A stretch of 64,000 nucleotides of DNA from Sipunculus nudus (GCA_026874595.1 CM049319.1:4926601-4990600); one strand, 5' to 3'; counted from the first letter of the stretch, positions 37,900 through 50,790 are shown. Notes: a model not told the origin generated them from the letters alone. Made by a program: numbers and translations.

Positions 37900-38760
37900 G
37901 ATATCGGTTATTGGGTCTTACCCATCTGGGCATTTCAAAACCCGATTTCTGGTCATTGTTGATCGTTTATTGGGCCTGACTTATCTCAACATTGGTGCGA
38001 ACCAATAACGAATGTATAGAAATATTATCGATATCAGTAAATGAACATCGGGAATGAGCCTGTGCCAAGTTGACATTGTTAATCGGTTGTTGGGCCTGAC
38101 CCATGTTAAGATGCGTCTGAACCATAACCGACATTAATACAGTTGGAAAAATTATGTTACTTGCCCCAAGAAAGTGTTAACAAAGTTATGATAGCGCTAC
38201 TATTTCCATAGCAACTTCTTGAACAAATCGGGAATTTTTATTTTTGTTGAAGTGTGATGTAGTAACACCTAGGTCAAGTGCACATTTAAGTACACACACA
38301 CCGTTGGTAAAAGCCGGCATACAACTGCCAGAGTGCCGTGTCTAAAAATGTAAATTCATCTGGACTTTCTTTAACGGGCCGAAGGTAAATTAACGCTTTT
38401 GATACTTGAGAGGAGGAAAGTAGGTTGTCGTAAAAGGGTCTCGTTGTGAAGACTTTTTTATAATCTGGTTTAAACACAAATTACCCAGCTGTGACTTAAG
38501 ATGATAAAGAAGGGAAAAAGCCGACTCCTGGATTTTTCTTGATTTGTAAGTTATCTGCCCTTAAGACGGACGTAAATGAGCTTCTCAGGAACAGGTTACA
38601 AATAATCAACTAAGGTAACAAAGTATTTGCATGAGGGCGCTCTATCTAACAAGACAAATGCAACAAGATGTAATCGTGACATAATCTCCAGCCCTGTCCA
38701 GCGGACAGCTTTAAATGATGCAATAACGGTCGAGATTTTACGAGACTATAGATGAGATAG
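37898..38760. other. Gene-free DNA with short recurring phrases
   Basis: The phrase 'tcg(g/t)ttattgggtctgacccat' occurs in three diverged forms (about 37908, 37966, 38085), hinting at an old tandem repeat. No exon seen. Confidence 0.5.
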
Positions 38761-40790
38761 AGCTTATAAAATACCACGACATGCCGTAAACCTGACCCGT
38801 CAAGCTTGAGGCATGAAAGAGTAAAAATATCGCTTCTTTTCGTTTTACTGCAGATGTCGCGAATTATGACGGGACTTGTATTCTAGTCACTGACAATTTA
38901 TCAAATGCTATAAAAATCAGTAAACTTATATATACGTTTCTAGCTAAATTATTGTCCGGGTTAATGGAATTTCTGTTAAATCTCGCTTATTCTCGTGTGA
39001 TAGCAGATGACACAATTTGACGCGACTTGCAATTCAGTCATTATTAAAATTCTACCCAAAAGCAAAAAAATCAGACTAACCAAGCATGAAAGATGACCAA
39101 GTTATAAGTATTCCGAAAAAAATCCCGCTTATCCTCGTTCGACAGCAGATGTCGCGAGATTTGACGAAACGCAAATGTTACCTGTAGCAGAAAACTAGAT
39201 TTTGGCATAAAAGGTGATTGACACATAAAAGTTTTGGCAAATCTTGCTTATTCTCGTTTGATTTAAACGTACTATTTGCAACGGTTTCACGGAAAGCTTA
39301 TCAAATGCTACAAAATGCAAAACAAACTAGATCTCTCTAGCATGAAACGTGACCGACATAAAAAAAGTTTATGAAAAATCACGTTTGTTTTCGTTTGACG
39401 CCACACGTAACAAGATTGGACAAGACTTGCAATTGTTTCTGTGAAAGCTGCCAAATGCTATCAAAAGCAGAAAACGTTACCTTCTTAGTATAATAAGTGA
39501 CCCAGTTATAGTGTTTTTGTCAAATCTCGGATATTCTCATATGACTGTAAACCTAACAAGATTTGCCGAGAATTCGTGTCTATGAAAACTCGTCAAATAC
39601 TTATTATATCTCCAATTTGATAGCCATATGGATTTAAAAATTAACTTATGTATGGCCCACTACATAAGTAATAACCCTATAGGTTCTAGGGTCATGAGGT
39701 CAAAGGTCAAGGTCACAGGACTCACATCTTTAAAGATATTGTGGATGTATTTTAAGCCAAAATTTTCATCCCAGATCTTCTATCTTGAACAATGGCTCAC
39801 CTGCCAATAGTGGATGATCCATATCGATTTTGGGGTCAAAAGGTCTAGGCCACAGTAGCCATTTGGCATAAAATAAGTTTCCGGATGGTAAATCCAGCTT
39901 TTATTGATATTTGAATTTCAAACATGAATTATATGTCCCATTAAAAAAGCATGACCCAAAGTAATTTTGGGGTCATGAGGTCAAAGGTCAAGGTCACAGG
40001 AATTCTCAGACTTTTCATCTTGCACATATAGCTCACCTGCCAATAGAGCCATCTGTCGAAAAAAATTGTTTCCGGATGATAATTCCAGCGTGGATTGATA
40101 TATGGATTTCAAACTTGACTTATATAAAGGTAAAAAAGGGACGGGGTTTATAGTCTACTATTACCGCTGTAGTCCCAGTCTCAGCAGACTTTTAACACTT
40201 TGCCTTCCTGGTCTTTCGGGCCTGTTCATTTTTGTTTCTTTTCTCGGCTTCCTTGGGAGCAGACAACCTAAGTTGCCATATCAGGCGCTAGAAGGTTATT
40301 CGTTCTACATTTGCCTGCCATCGCTAAGAAGGCGATCTGAACGGGACGCGAACCCACAACCCTTCGGTCACAGGCACCAGTGACCCAGTTATAGTGTTTT
40401 TGTCAAATCTCGGATATTCTCATATGACTGTAAACCTAACAAGATTTGCCGAGAATTCGTGTCTATGAAAACTCGTCAAATACTTCTCTATCTAGAAAAC
40501 TGGACTACTCTGGTCTAAAGAGCGATCGAGTTATAGCTTATTTTGCCAAATCTTGCATGTTCTCGTTTGACGCCAAACTTAGAAGATTTGACGAGACTTA
40601 CAACAGAGGCAATGAAAAATTTTCAAATTCTATCCTATGCAGAAAACTAGACCTCTCTTGCATCAAAAGTTGCCGAGATATAAAAATTAGGCTCGATATT
40701 TTGAATGTAAGAACTTTAACCCACAAATACATAACCAGGATTAGTGGAAAGACAAGCCGCGAGTCATCAGAAAGAAAGCCTGTGGATCCT
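38760..40790 (+). repeat. Decayed 140-bp tandem array, interrupted
   Basis: The step aaatctcgcttattctcgtt and partners (gcagatgtcgcgagatttga, tcaaatgctatcaaaagcag) recur near 38826, 38980, 39124, 39240, 39380, 39523 and 40548. Spacing is about 117-154. The last interval becomes 142 if the 883 bases added by the insertion at 39603 are removed, so the insertion came after the array. Confidence 0.8.
39496..40485 (+). repeat. 776-bp templated insertion with 107-bp target duplication
   Basis: 39496-39602 and 40379-40485 are identical over 107 bases (agtgacccag ... tcaaatactt). Between them, 39603-40378 copies 37046-37807 in the same orientation with few differences. The main one is about 17 bases around 'atgaggtcaaaggtcaagg', absent from the upstream copy. 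The inserted piece starts inside one repeat and stops inside the SINE tRNA head, so its ends are not element ends. Three bases (ctt) are shared at the left junction. Confidence 0.9.
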
Positions 40791-41646
40791 TGATACAGCC
40801 GCAGCCTTCAAAGCTGTTATATTGACAGACAAACAGACGGACAGGAAGACAGACAGACACGACGAAAAGACTATAGTCGCCAGTCCGAAGCTAGCGATTA
40901 TAATAAAGAATCCATGATGGTCGTGGTGAGGTGGAACTCTATCAAATCAGAAGAAACTCGGCTGGCGAACGTCCATGATGCCATATTTATATGATCTTAT
41001 GTTTTCGAACATATTTCGGCCTTGTGCCAGCGTTCTATTCGTCAACATATAATTGATTTTTTACATTGTCCTTGTCCGTACAAGGTGGTTTTCCAACAAT
41101 CTCGGTGGTTAAACAAATAACAAAAGGAAACCCCGGTTCGTTATTTGAACTGTTCTCAATTTAGCTGACTTGGTCTTGAAGATTTGATGTTACCAGCGCC
41201 AGCCAGGGACTGCCCACGTGTTTTTTCTCTCCAGGCTGGCTCTACAGCTTCCCTATACTAGAATTATCTCTCATTGGCTGACCGCCCAATTGTCACTATT
41301 TTAAACTTATTTCGATTGGCCAAATCAAACCGTCTCCGAGGCTGTAACTAAATCTAAGCTTTCATGGTCCAGATGGCCTCGGACACTGACTATATTATAA
41401 GACAGGCTATCGGAGATAGCGCTTGATGATCTTAAGCAATTAATCAGCCCTTCCGGACAATCCTGTACCAAGCGCCGACCTACTATTATGTATGTCATAA
41501 CCCTACCCTCCGAGCTCGGGGCAGAGCGACCCGTATCTGGTTTGACACGTATGATAAGCCGCACATGCATCCTACACTATAATTAATATAAATTTCCTAC
41601 CTCAGTATATCTGATCCACAAATACACGTTTTACTTAATTATTCTG

Positions 41647-41706
<60 letters not shown>

Positions 41707-43259
41707 CATACATGAGATAAGTCAGGGCAAATGCAAGGAGTGTATAGGGTTTGCTGCGCTAGAAGAATGTTTCTGTTTCACGAGGGCTTCTGCGTGAAGG
41801 AAAATGTGTACTGAACATATATGAGAAGAAATTAGTGTAGCACACAGCGGTTATCTGTTAATACAACAATCGAACCAACATACATCCATTCATGTTCAAT
41901 GCCTAATAAACTTTAATGTAAGAATATATTCTTATCAGCAAAAAGTACATGAAATCAGTCAGAAAATGGTTTGAATGTTTTTATGTTAAGCGAATTTACT
42001 TATAACCCAGCCATTGTAGAAGTGTTACCATCCATCATAAAGATAAGCGGTCAAGAATAATATAGTTGTAGATAAGACCGTGCTTATGCTGAACAAATAT
42101 TTGGCCTACTTAATTTCATACTTTTCATTGACGTATGCCCCTAATTCCGACATGCGACTTGTGACATCCTCTTTTTAGTGTGTAAGCATAAGCGGTTTCG
42201 AAATTTAAGTCAGGGTTTGATAAGAGGACGGAAATGCAAGAGGGAGGTTCTCTTCGCCCTTAAGACAGTTTCAAGATGGGAACCTATCTGAGGGGAGAGT
42301 GCGGTGGCTATCAGACTGGTGTCTTCAAGTAGAAGCTGGAGGAACGTTCTTAGGATGACCGCGCCCCGATCCGAAATGTAAGAAGTATATATGTATTACA
42401 TAAGCTGTTAGGCATCAATTAAATAAACTTTTAATCATAGGAAAAGAGAGAGTTTACTTCATGCAAGAATAGTCCATGTTGATTTTAAAAAGACATGCAC
42501 TCATTTTAGTGTTTGACCCCACAGTTTCGTCGAAATTAAACATATTTACGTAATATTAGAAGTAAAAGGGCAAAGTGTTTACATGCTTGTGTAATCTGTC
42601 CCAAGTATTATTGTCACAACTTCTCTGACACATGAAGGTGTTTATCACATAGTCTACCACTGGTATAAACACTTGAGTTCTCTTAAATGATGATTCACAG
42701 TTCCTGTAAGTTATGTCGACAGTGAGAGAGAGAGAAGCCTGGGAAATCTAGACCGAGGTTATCAAGAGCAGAACTCTTCACAAGGGTCGTCTGCCTGGTG
42801 GCGCATGCGCACATTGTTTTACTGTTTTACGTAAACTGCCATTCTATTTCTCCTTGCGCAGAATCATAGGTTACGTAAGCCACGTGTACTGGTTATATAT
42901 TTACACGAAACAGTGGTTCAGTAAAACTTAATATTTTAGAATTTTTTTTTCTCAGTATTTTAGATGTCCAAGTCACTGTTTATCATATTAATTTTCAGAC
43001 CATTTCATTGACATGAGCTGCGTTAAACCAGCATTCTGCTGATTAAAAAACGATGCTGGCAGCGGTAATAGAGGAAATTGCAGACTAATAAAACAAGATA
43101 GAGGCAGAGCAGAAAGGATGCAAAACCCTGATGCCAGTATCGTAACTGCCTCCGCCATGTTAACGTTCAAAGTGCGACGTTGGTAAGACCATTAAATTGG
43201 ATCTCTTCACCAAAACAGTGTCATTATTTTGTTCTATGGCCAAAATCATTACATAAAAC

Positions 43260-43301
<42 letters not shown>

Positions 43302-43440
43302 AATTCGAGCATCATTGTCACATATGTTTACCAATGAATGATCCATTGGCCATGACGCTCAGCTGAATTTGATATACAGGTAATACATGTATTAATGATT
43401 GATGTTATGATCTGGTGAAAAAATATTTTTTTAAAAACTT
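40791..43440. other. Gene-free DNA with two long (TA)n tracts
   Basis: An acagacagacgg-rich tail at 40820-40905 resembles the ends of the (ACGG)n repeat family. (TA)n tracts lie at 41649-41702 and 43263-43298. Otherwise unique AT-rich sequence without exons; short minus-strand frames at 41.4 and 43.1 kb have no domain or splice support. Confidence 0.55.
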
Positions 43441-44720
43441 AGAACAATGGGTAGAATGACTTTCAGAGTGCTCAAAATCATGCTTTCCCCAAAGTCCTTA
43501 GAAGTCTTTACTAGGAACTCCCCAGATGTTAAGTTAGAGGTTTCCAAGTCAATCTGCTACGACTTGTGTCCATCTGACTCATAGGGCACTCAAATCATGT
43601 TCTTTCACACAATATAGGCCACAGTGGCCTTGTTTATGATGTCCAAGGAAACATTACAATGACCTGGGTTTACATAAAGAAAGACATTTCTAAATCCAAT
43701 AGTTAAGATTTGTACCCTGTGTGACTTTTATGGGTGCTCGTAGCTCACAGAAGATAGGCCACAGTGACCTAATTTCAGGAATCAAAGGAGGCTTGCCCAA
43801 GAATTCCTTGGATATTGCGTTTGAAGATTCTAGGCCAAATGGATGCAATTTGTGCCCCATCTGACTCTCCGGGTGCTAAAAATCATGTTTTTAGAAAGTG
43901 GCTCGCAGAATACAGGTCACTGTGACATAATATAATTTCATGTTTCAAAAGGTATTTGCCTAGGACCGTTTCTAGGTCTAACGGTTACGGTTTGTGCCAT
44001 CTTAAGGTCCGGACTGCTTCATTTGAAGGTCTCAAGAACAGAGGAAAAAATTAGAAAATACAGGTGGCGCCACTAGTCTTCAGGGATTGATGAAACACTT
44101 CATGATCAGTATGCATGGAAAGAATCATGGTAATTAATGCTTTTGTTATTCAGATACTGGCACTTTTATATCATTTTAAAAATTATTCTATGGTTCTCAA
44201 AAAGGCCAAATAACACGGAGAATACGGGTCGCTGTGACCTAATTTTAGGTGTCCAAGGAGATTTTTCATGGACCTTCCAGGAAGTTAAGTTAAAAGATTC
44301 CAGGTCTAGCGGTTTCGATTTGTGCCCTGTTAACGGACGAACGGCCCGACAGACGGACGCACAGACGGATGAAGAGTGATCGCTATGGGTCAGATGATTT
44401 TCATTCATGGAAAGAATTATGGCAATCAATGGATTTGTTCAGATACTGGAGCTTTATTATCAAATTTTCAATTATTCTGGGGATTACTCATGAGCCCCAA
44501 AGCTCGTAGGATATAGGTCGCAGTGACTTAATTTAAGGTTTCTAGGAGTTTTTTTATGAACCTCCATCGGTGTTTAGTTAGAAGTTTCTAGGTCGAGCGA
44601 ATACGATTTGTGCCCTGTTAACGGACGGACGGACGGTACGACGGACGGACAGACGGACAAAGTGTGATCGCCACGGCTATAGCTCAGGTGACTTCCAGTC
44701 AGCTGAGCTAAAAGCTCTTA
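43441..44720 (+). repeat. Interspersed repeat block ending in (ACGG)n and hairpin
   Basis: Three diverged modules share 'gatataggtc(g)cagtgac(c)taattt', 'gtttctaggtc' and 'cgatttgtgccctgttaac'. GGTGGCGCCAC is at 44063-44073. Two modules end in acggacgg-type runs (44333-44370, 44625-44660). The second is followed by tatagctcaggtgact and its mirror agtcagctgagct, then aaaa. The module order matches the 61.9-64 kb array, so both derive from one family. Confidence 0.8.
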
Positions 44721-45083
44721 AGTATTCCACAAGACCGGCAAAGAGTGATTTGTTTTCCCTTACAGTGCCAATCACAAAGGATTATAGATCAAGGTTAAGT
44801 TACGCTGGTTCATTGTTATATAGAAAACATTGCCCGATGATCTTATAAACATAGATATAGTCTCCAGCCATTTTTAAATACTTCGTATTCTAAAGAATAT
44901 GATATTTTACATTTTAGCTTTTTCTCCCACTTTATCTAAAGCTTTGTACTATAAGATACTTTATACACTATAATCAGACACTTAAAACATGTTACTAGTA
45001 ATATTCTCAAATGAGATAGACATGTTGCTGCGTCTGCAAGATTTATTTAAGATTTACCTGGAATGAATCTAGATTATCTCTTA

Positions 45084-45086
<3 letters not shown>

Positions 45087-45138
<52 letters not shown>
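45087..45138. repeat. (TA)n microsatellite
   Basis: About 25 TA units. Confidence 0.97.
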
Positions 45139-45142
<4 letters not shown>

Positions 45143-45559
45143 TATATTTCTGTATTTGCATATAAAATCTCCGAAGTTAATCACTTATTTCTTTTGAAAA
45201 TTATCAAATATTGAAATAAAACTAATTTTTAGATTAGGTCTTTTTTTGCTACTTACAAGTTCATGTATGATGAGCGACAAAGGTTTATGTGTGTGTTTTT
45301 CGTAGCATTTAGGGCTCATATAAATTTTTGAGTCCACTTTGAGCCGGGTTCTCCTTTGCATTAACCCAGACCGTAACCTACCGAAGCCTTAATTTATACT
45401 TGTCATTAGAGACGCAAAACTGGCTCTTCCTTCCAGTAAAGTTATATGTAAATCCGCACAGAATATTTTATTTTATTGTCAATTCAGATTTGTCATGTCA
45501 TGTTTCAGAGAAATGAGTTGGTTTGTAATATATTTATTTGTAAGAGCTTATCTTTCATA

Positions 45560-45607
45560 TCAAATCTGAGAGGACTGAGGTCACAGTGACATAATTTCAG
45601 GAATGGT

Positions 45608-45660
<53 letters not shown>

Positions 45661-45709
45661 AGTATATATACCTATATAAATGTAAAATTGCACATTTGTA
45701 GCTTTAACG

Positions 45710-45759
<50 letters not shown>

Positions 45760-45815
45760 TTCGTAGAGAAAGTCATCGCTACAGCTCTGGTGACTTGTAG
45801 TCAGCTAAGCTAATA
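45560..45815 (+). repeat. Repeat fragment with (TA)n, (GA)n and end hairpin
   Basis: 'ctgaggtcacagtgacataatttcagg' is a piece of the 44-kb family. It is followed by (TA)n at 45609-45656 and (GA)n at 45712-45757. It closes with 'cagctctggtgacttgtagt' and 'cagctaagct', the family's end hairpin in mutated form. Confidence 0.7.
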
Positions 45816-48600
45816 AATGCTGGACTTTTATTTTGTAAAAGGGTCTCCGAAGATATCGTGAGTGACTGTTTATAGTTTTCTGTATTTACATTTCCAAAAC
45901 CGCAAGTTTGTAAATAGGCTTGTGCCCTTTTAAGTGCAAGCTGGTAGTTCTAAGATCGTTGAACCCGTTAGGTATTCTTAACATTTTACAAAAAAAGTTC
46001 CATTTTACCGCCAAGCACCAACTGATTACCCATGCCGTCTTTATAACAGAACACGCTGGGCTTTGGCATTATCCATCTACATGACCCGAGATTGCTGAGT
46101 CATGTGGTACCGTAAACATTATCCTCCCTTTTTGACATGGTTCACTCAGGGACAAGATTTGGTGGCATGTTTACAGTATCCATTACGGTCATTAGGTCAG
46201 CAGGTCGGACGCTATTGGCCTTTAGATTTGGCATTTTCCCAAGAGCACTTGCGCAGGCTTTTTTGACCCCGTAGCAGGTCGTCAAGGACTTAACAAGGAT
46301 CAGTTTTGGTGAAGCCCCTCATGCACGAAAAACTATGAAAGCGCGTTATGTGCTGAATTAAGTTAGTACCAGCTCTGCTGCTTAAACATGCTAGGTATGC
46401 AAAGCTGGGGGGTTACAATACTTTGCATTTGCTTCTTAATAAAGCAATATTACCTGCCTCACATTCTTACACAAAGACCTCGTGCAAACTGAAAATAACT
46501 CAGACAAATGCAAAATCCCCAAAACACGTAGGCGTGAATTCTGGGTCCAAATATTATCATAGGCCTAATATGTAATCTCCAATTGAACATTCTCCGAGAT
46601 ACGCATTCCGTACTATATTTAGCCGCCATATTACGTAATACGCACATCAAATGTGACGTGAGCATCATTATGTATATGTAGCCGTATATAAAATATTACT
46701 CTTTCAATTTGAAAGAAGCCCAAATGATGCCAATATTTTCATATCTGCGAGAAAAAAAAAGAACTGTTGCGACAGAAAGGACACCGTTTTATTATTATAA
46801 CAGCAAAGATGTTGATATGGCGAGCTGCATGGACTTTGGCGGGAAAATGCGCCTGGCACGTTCAAATTTTGTTACGGGAGAGGTCGCGAATTCACAGTTG
46901 TGGGAGTAAGGGAATTAAAAAGTAACAAGAATGGGTTGAGGTCTGTCAAAGGTATAATGAGTGCTAAAGAAAAAAAGGAAGTCTGCTTCGAAAAAAAAGA
47001 GGATCAGCAATAACTATCATTCCCTTAGATAAAGATACATGTGTTTGTCATGCTACATATACAGCCGCATCGGTCCGAACATGGTCCACGCCCCTTTAAT
47101 AAATGTGGAGATAAACAAGGATCAATACACGCTGGACACGTGCACGCAGATAAATTATGAAGTGCCCTTTCTTGTTCTGACTGGTCTCTGTCAAAGTATA
47201 TAGTAATATTAGATAAAGAGTTATTTTTTGGGGAAACCAGTGCTGTTAAAAAGATTTAAAAAGAGTTGTTTGCCTCATTTCAGAGAGTCTTAGGAAAGAG
47301 TGACTTTAAAAGATTAATTTCACGGGTCTTCTGTACTTGTACAGGTCTCATACAAAAACTTGGAGGTGGTGCTGATATATGAAACGTCAATGGGATTTAA
47401 GCTACAATTAAAGCATGGCCTCTATACAACTGCTATTTATAATATCAACTTTACATGCACCAAACAAGGCGGGGGGAATAAATAAAGGGCGGGGAGATCT
47501 ATGGGGCGATGGATATGATTTCAATATACACTGTATTTAATAAAATCGGGACATTTTGTTTTACCATTTTTTTTAAAGCTAAACAAGTACAGATCGGGCT
47601 TCCCCCCTCACAGCCTTGAATTATTTGATGATTTATTTAACAAGCCTGTCTCTGTGTGACATTACATACCGTTGTATTCTACAGCTACTAGTGTCACTTT
47701 ATACTTTGCGTGTCCTGGTGTCAGTACAAATAGGTTCTCACTGCAAACCAGTTGTCCCTGCGCGCCCCTGGCCGCAAAGCCCGACCATGATCTCAGTGTA
47801 TTATACATCTTTTTCTAATGTGTAAATCTAAATAACTCAAACGTTGAATTATCTAAACCATTTAAATACAGTCCTTGCTGTTTGTACCGTGAATAATAAT
47901 TTCATCCTGATATGTTTAACACTGCCAAGGGGTACATATACAAGCTGGACATTACTAGTCTTGCAGGGCTCTTTAAATTGGGTGCAAGTATGATAGATTC
48001 CCCTGGAAAGGCTTATAAATAATTTGATTTTCTTACCTGGAGTATTGCAACAATAAATTCTTCAGCGTGACGCGTATTATTTCATCCATCAGTTAACTTT
48101 CTTTAAAGTCTCTATTTCTCTTGATAAACTAGATAGCACTCGGAGAGCGCAGACCTCAAACAACAGTTTTTTTTCAGACAGGTCGCAAGATCAGCTGTGA
48201 AGATCAGGTATTTGATGGGAGGATTGCGCTACAGCTAGATGTGATTTTCTGGAATAATTTTGACGCCTTGGACTGAATTTAGAAACGGCATTAATCTAAT
48301 AACACGTTGTTTTTATTCTTCCATGATATCTTGAGCTGACCATGTCAGAAAAACAAATCTTTACTTCCCCGGTTGATTTATTTATTTTTTTTTTTGGTGG
48401 AGGTAACCAAACCACATGTAGAGCTGACATCCCCCCTGTGCGGACAGCTTATATATAATGAAACACCTTCGTGTGTTTTCTCCTTTAGGATAAATAAATG
48501 GAAATATCTTTTCTGACAGGAAATGGATAATAAAGTTTACCCAAATCTGTATTAATAGTTTTTTTGTAGGAAATAATTATTTGGTAATATATTGGGGTAC
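45816..48600. other. Largely unique gene-free DNA
   Basis: No exon or repeat boundary supported. AGGTCA-GC-AGGTCG near 46193-46206 resembles a nuclear-receptor direct repeat. Confidence 0.5.
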
Positions 48601-50030
48601 CCACGAGAATACGTTTGCCTGACCTTCATAATACCAAACATGCCACGAGATGGCAGCACCATTTAATACCGTGCGCATGCGACAGACATGGGCTATGAAA
48701 CTAATCGACCACACACCGACTTTCATGTAGCACAGTGTCACTTTCAGGAATATTCACCAGCCGAAGGCAGGCCTCTTTAAGGCAAAGAGGTCAATCAGGT
48801 CATTAATATTTCTTGCATATATGGTGGCAGCGACCTTTCGAAATGACAATGATAAGCAAAAATAGGAGTTCTTTATTGTAAGCAGTGCTTGATTGAGCTG
48901 TTTGAGTAGCTGCGTGACATCTTGAAAAGGGTGTCATTTTGAATCATTTGTAGTCGCGAGACTTGTTCTGCAGGTTACCCTGCTAACACTGAAATACAGT
49001 AATCTGGGCGCAAATCACTATGGCACAAATGAGCCTATAACGCGCTGGCAGAGAGGAAACGCTGGATCGATGTAATAGGGCGGAGCTCGAGAAAGGCCGC
49101 ACGACAGTTACAATGAAAAGTGTGCGATAAATCTTCACATCGAGAAACTTATCGGAAGTCAGAAAAAGGGGACGGTGCAGCCACAAACAACTACAGACTC
49201 GCTGTCAATCATCCACAGATGGGACTGAGAGCCACCAGGATAACTTACTCTCCTCGGTATTCAATTTGATTGGTGCTCAATCCCGTTTTCCAGGAAAACA
49301 GTCTTCAGTAAATCAACACCGATAAAATAAAACTGGCGGGTTTAAAGATTTTGATATATCTCGCTCACGAAAAAAAAAGATATGTTGACAGAGCAATAAA
49401 TGATTTTGGGATTTGTAAATGATAAATTGGGTTGGACTTGGGACAAAACGCACCATGACGCCCTCTGGCGTTCATCTGACAAACTTGTTATGTGACGTAT
49501 CAACTGCACCGCGCTCTTCCATGACCTTTGCCAATTATGAACATTACAAAAAAATGACACTTAGTACAGCGCATACATCTGCCCTTGAAATAAAATCCGA
49601 TTGGATCCAGATCAAAATTTATAGGGGTCTTCCCAAGCTCCAGAGGCAGCGTAAATCTTTCGCTTCTAAAGAAGTTACTGATTTTCCCCGCTGCCTGCTT
49701 TGACCGTTTATGATGCACTTAAACACCAGGTGGCCTGTCTGCAGAAAGAACTACTGATGTGACTAGCAGCCAATCAAATGCCAGTCAACAAACACTCGAC
49801 AAGCATCAGGCTCCGCCCAGGAACCACGTGGGGGGCCATTCTCTCTGAGCCTGTGGCCTGTTCAAACGGTTGCCGGGGCGATGAGCTGTCACTCAAAACG
49901 AAATGAACAACATTAGCTCCGTGTATTCCTGGCTTGGCTGGTAAACCATTTTGTCATTCAGCATAGGGTCTCATCTGATTGGACCAAAATACAGTCCTCC
50001 CCTCTGGTGTAGAGATTCAGGATACGAGGA
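48601..50030. promoter_or_regulatory. Motif-dense unique block, possible enhancer or promoter
   Basis: Compared with its flanks this block is less AT-rich, lacks repeats, and carries AGGTCA-ATC-AGGTCA (48788-48802, a perfect DR3) next to 'cattaatatt' and 'ttgcatat'. Further on are CCAAT words in both orientations (attggtgc at 49270, agccaatcaaatg at 49768, ctgattggacc at 49975), 'ctccgccc' at 49811 and ccacgtgg at 49825. No translated exon was found. Function is inferred from motif density only. Confidence 0.3.
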
Positions 50031-50790
50031 CAAAACAAACAGCGCTTACGATATAGGTATAGTAGGCCTATAGTAAAAGCGCTGTGAAAAGTGCGAAGGG
50101 TCTTCCTTTTCCCAGGGGTTTTCCTACCGCAGCTTTATTGAAATTGATTCAGTTTTTGCGCAATCCTTCTAACAGAAAATCTAACCAAGTAGCTAATAGA
50201 CGTCAATAAAAGCTGCAAAGGTAACAAATATTATATACAAAGGCGGCGGCTTACCGCAGAGTATATTTTAAGGAAATTTAAAACTGCCCAAACGTGAAAT
50301 AAACATACCCCAGTCATCATAAAATGAAGATACAGGACTCCAACTGCAAACTAGTTGACAGCTATATTAATATTATCACTGACTTAAGAATGAAAATATC
50401 ACATATTTTATATAATTATTTCAGAAAATATATAAGAATGTGTGCTAACTCATACATTCAACCCCCTACCCATACTTAAAAATGAGTGACCGATAAAAGC
50501 CAATTATTCACTCGTGGCCATAAATGGGTTTTCTGTCAAGAACAAAAACAAAACTGATTATTATAACTCCAGAAATTCAAATTAAAACTGCACACTTCCC
50601 ATTTATAAATGCACAAACAAGGGTCAACTGCACTAAAAAAAAACCTTGCCTACCATTGCTTCCGGAGCGTGCGTACTTTCTGGATTATACTCCAGGTAAG
50701 TCTACTGACATTGATTAGTACAACAAGTCCAAACATAAGTAAAGGAATCCTTCGGAGCACTGAAGAACAACAGACATCAGAGCAGACACA
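50031..50790. other. Gene-free AT-rich DNA
   Basis: An inverted repeat cagcgctt ... aagcgctg at about 50040-50084 encloses ataggtatag/aggcctatag, a possible 40-base hairpin. No exon supported. Confidence 0.5.

Noticed and set aside
37531-40383. Two frames encoding nearly the same protein at 37.5 and 40.1 kb
   Set aside because: Both read through a tRNA-derived SINE in reverse; the similarity reflects the copied repeat, not a gene family.
49342-49718. Overlapping frames of 72-94 residues near 49.5 kb
   Set aside because: Open in both orientations, no domain or splice evidence; likely due to lower stop density in GC-richer DNA.
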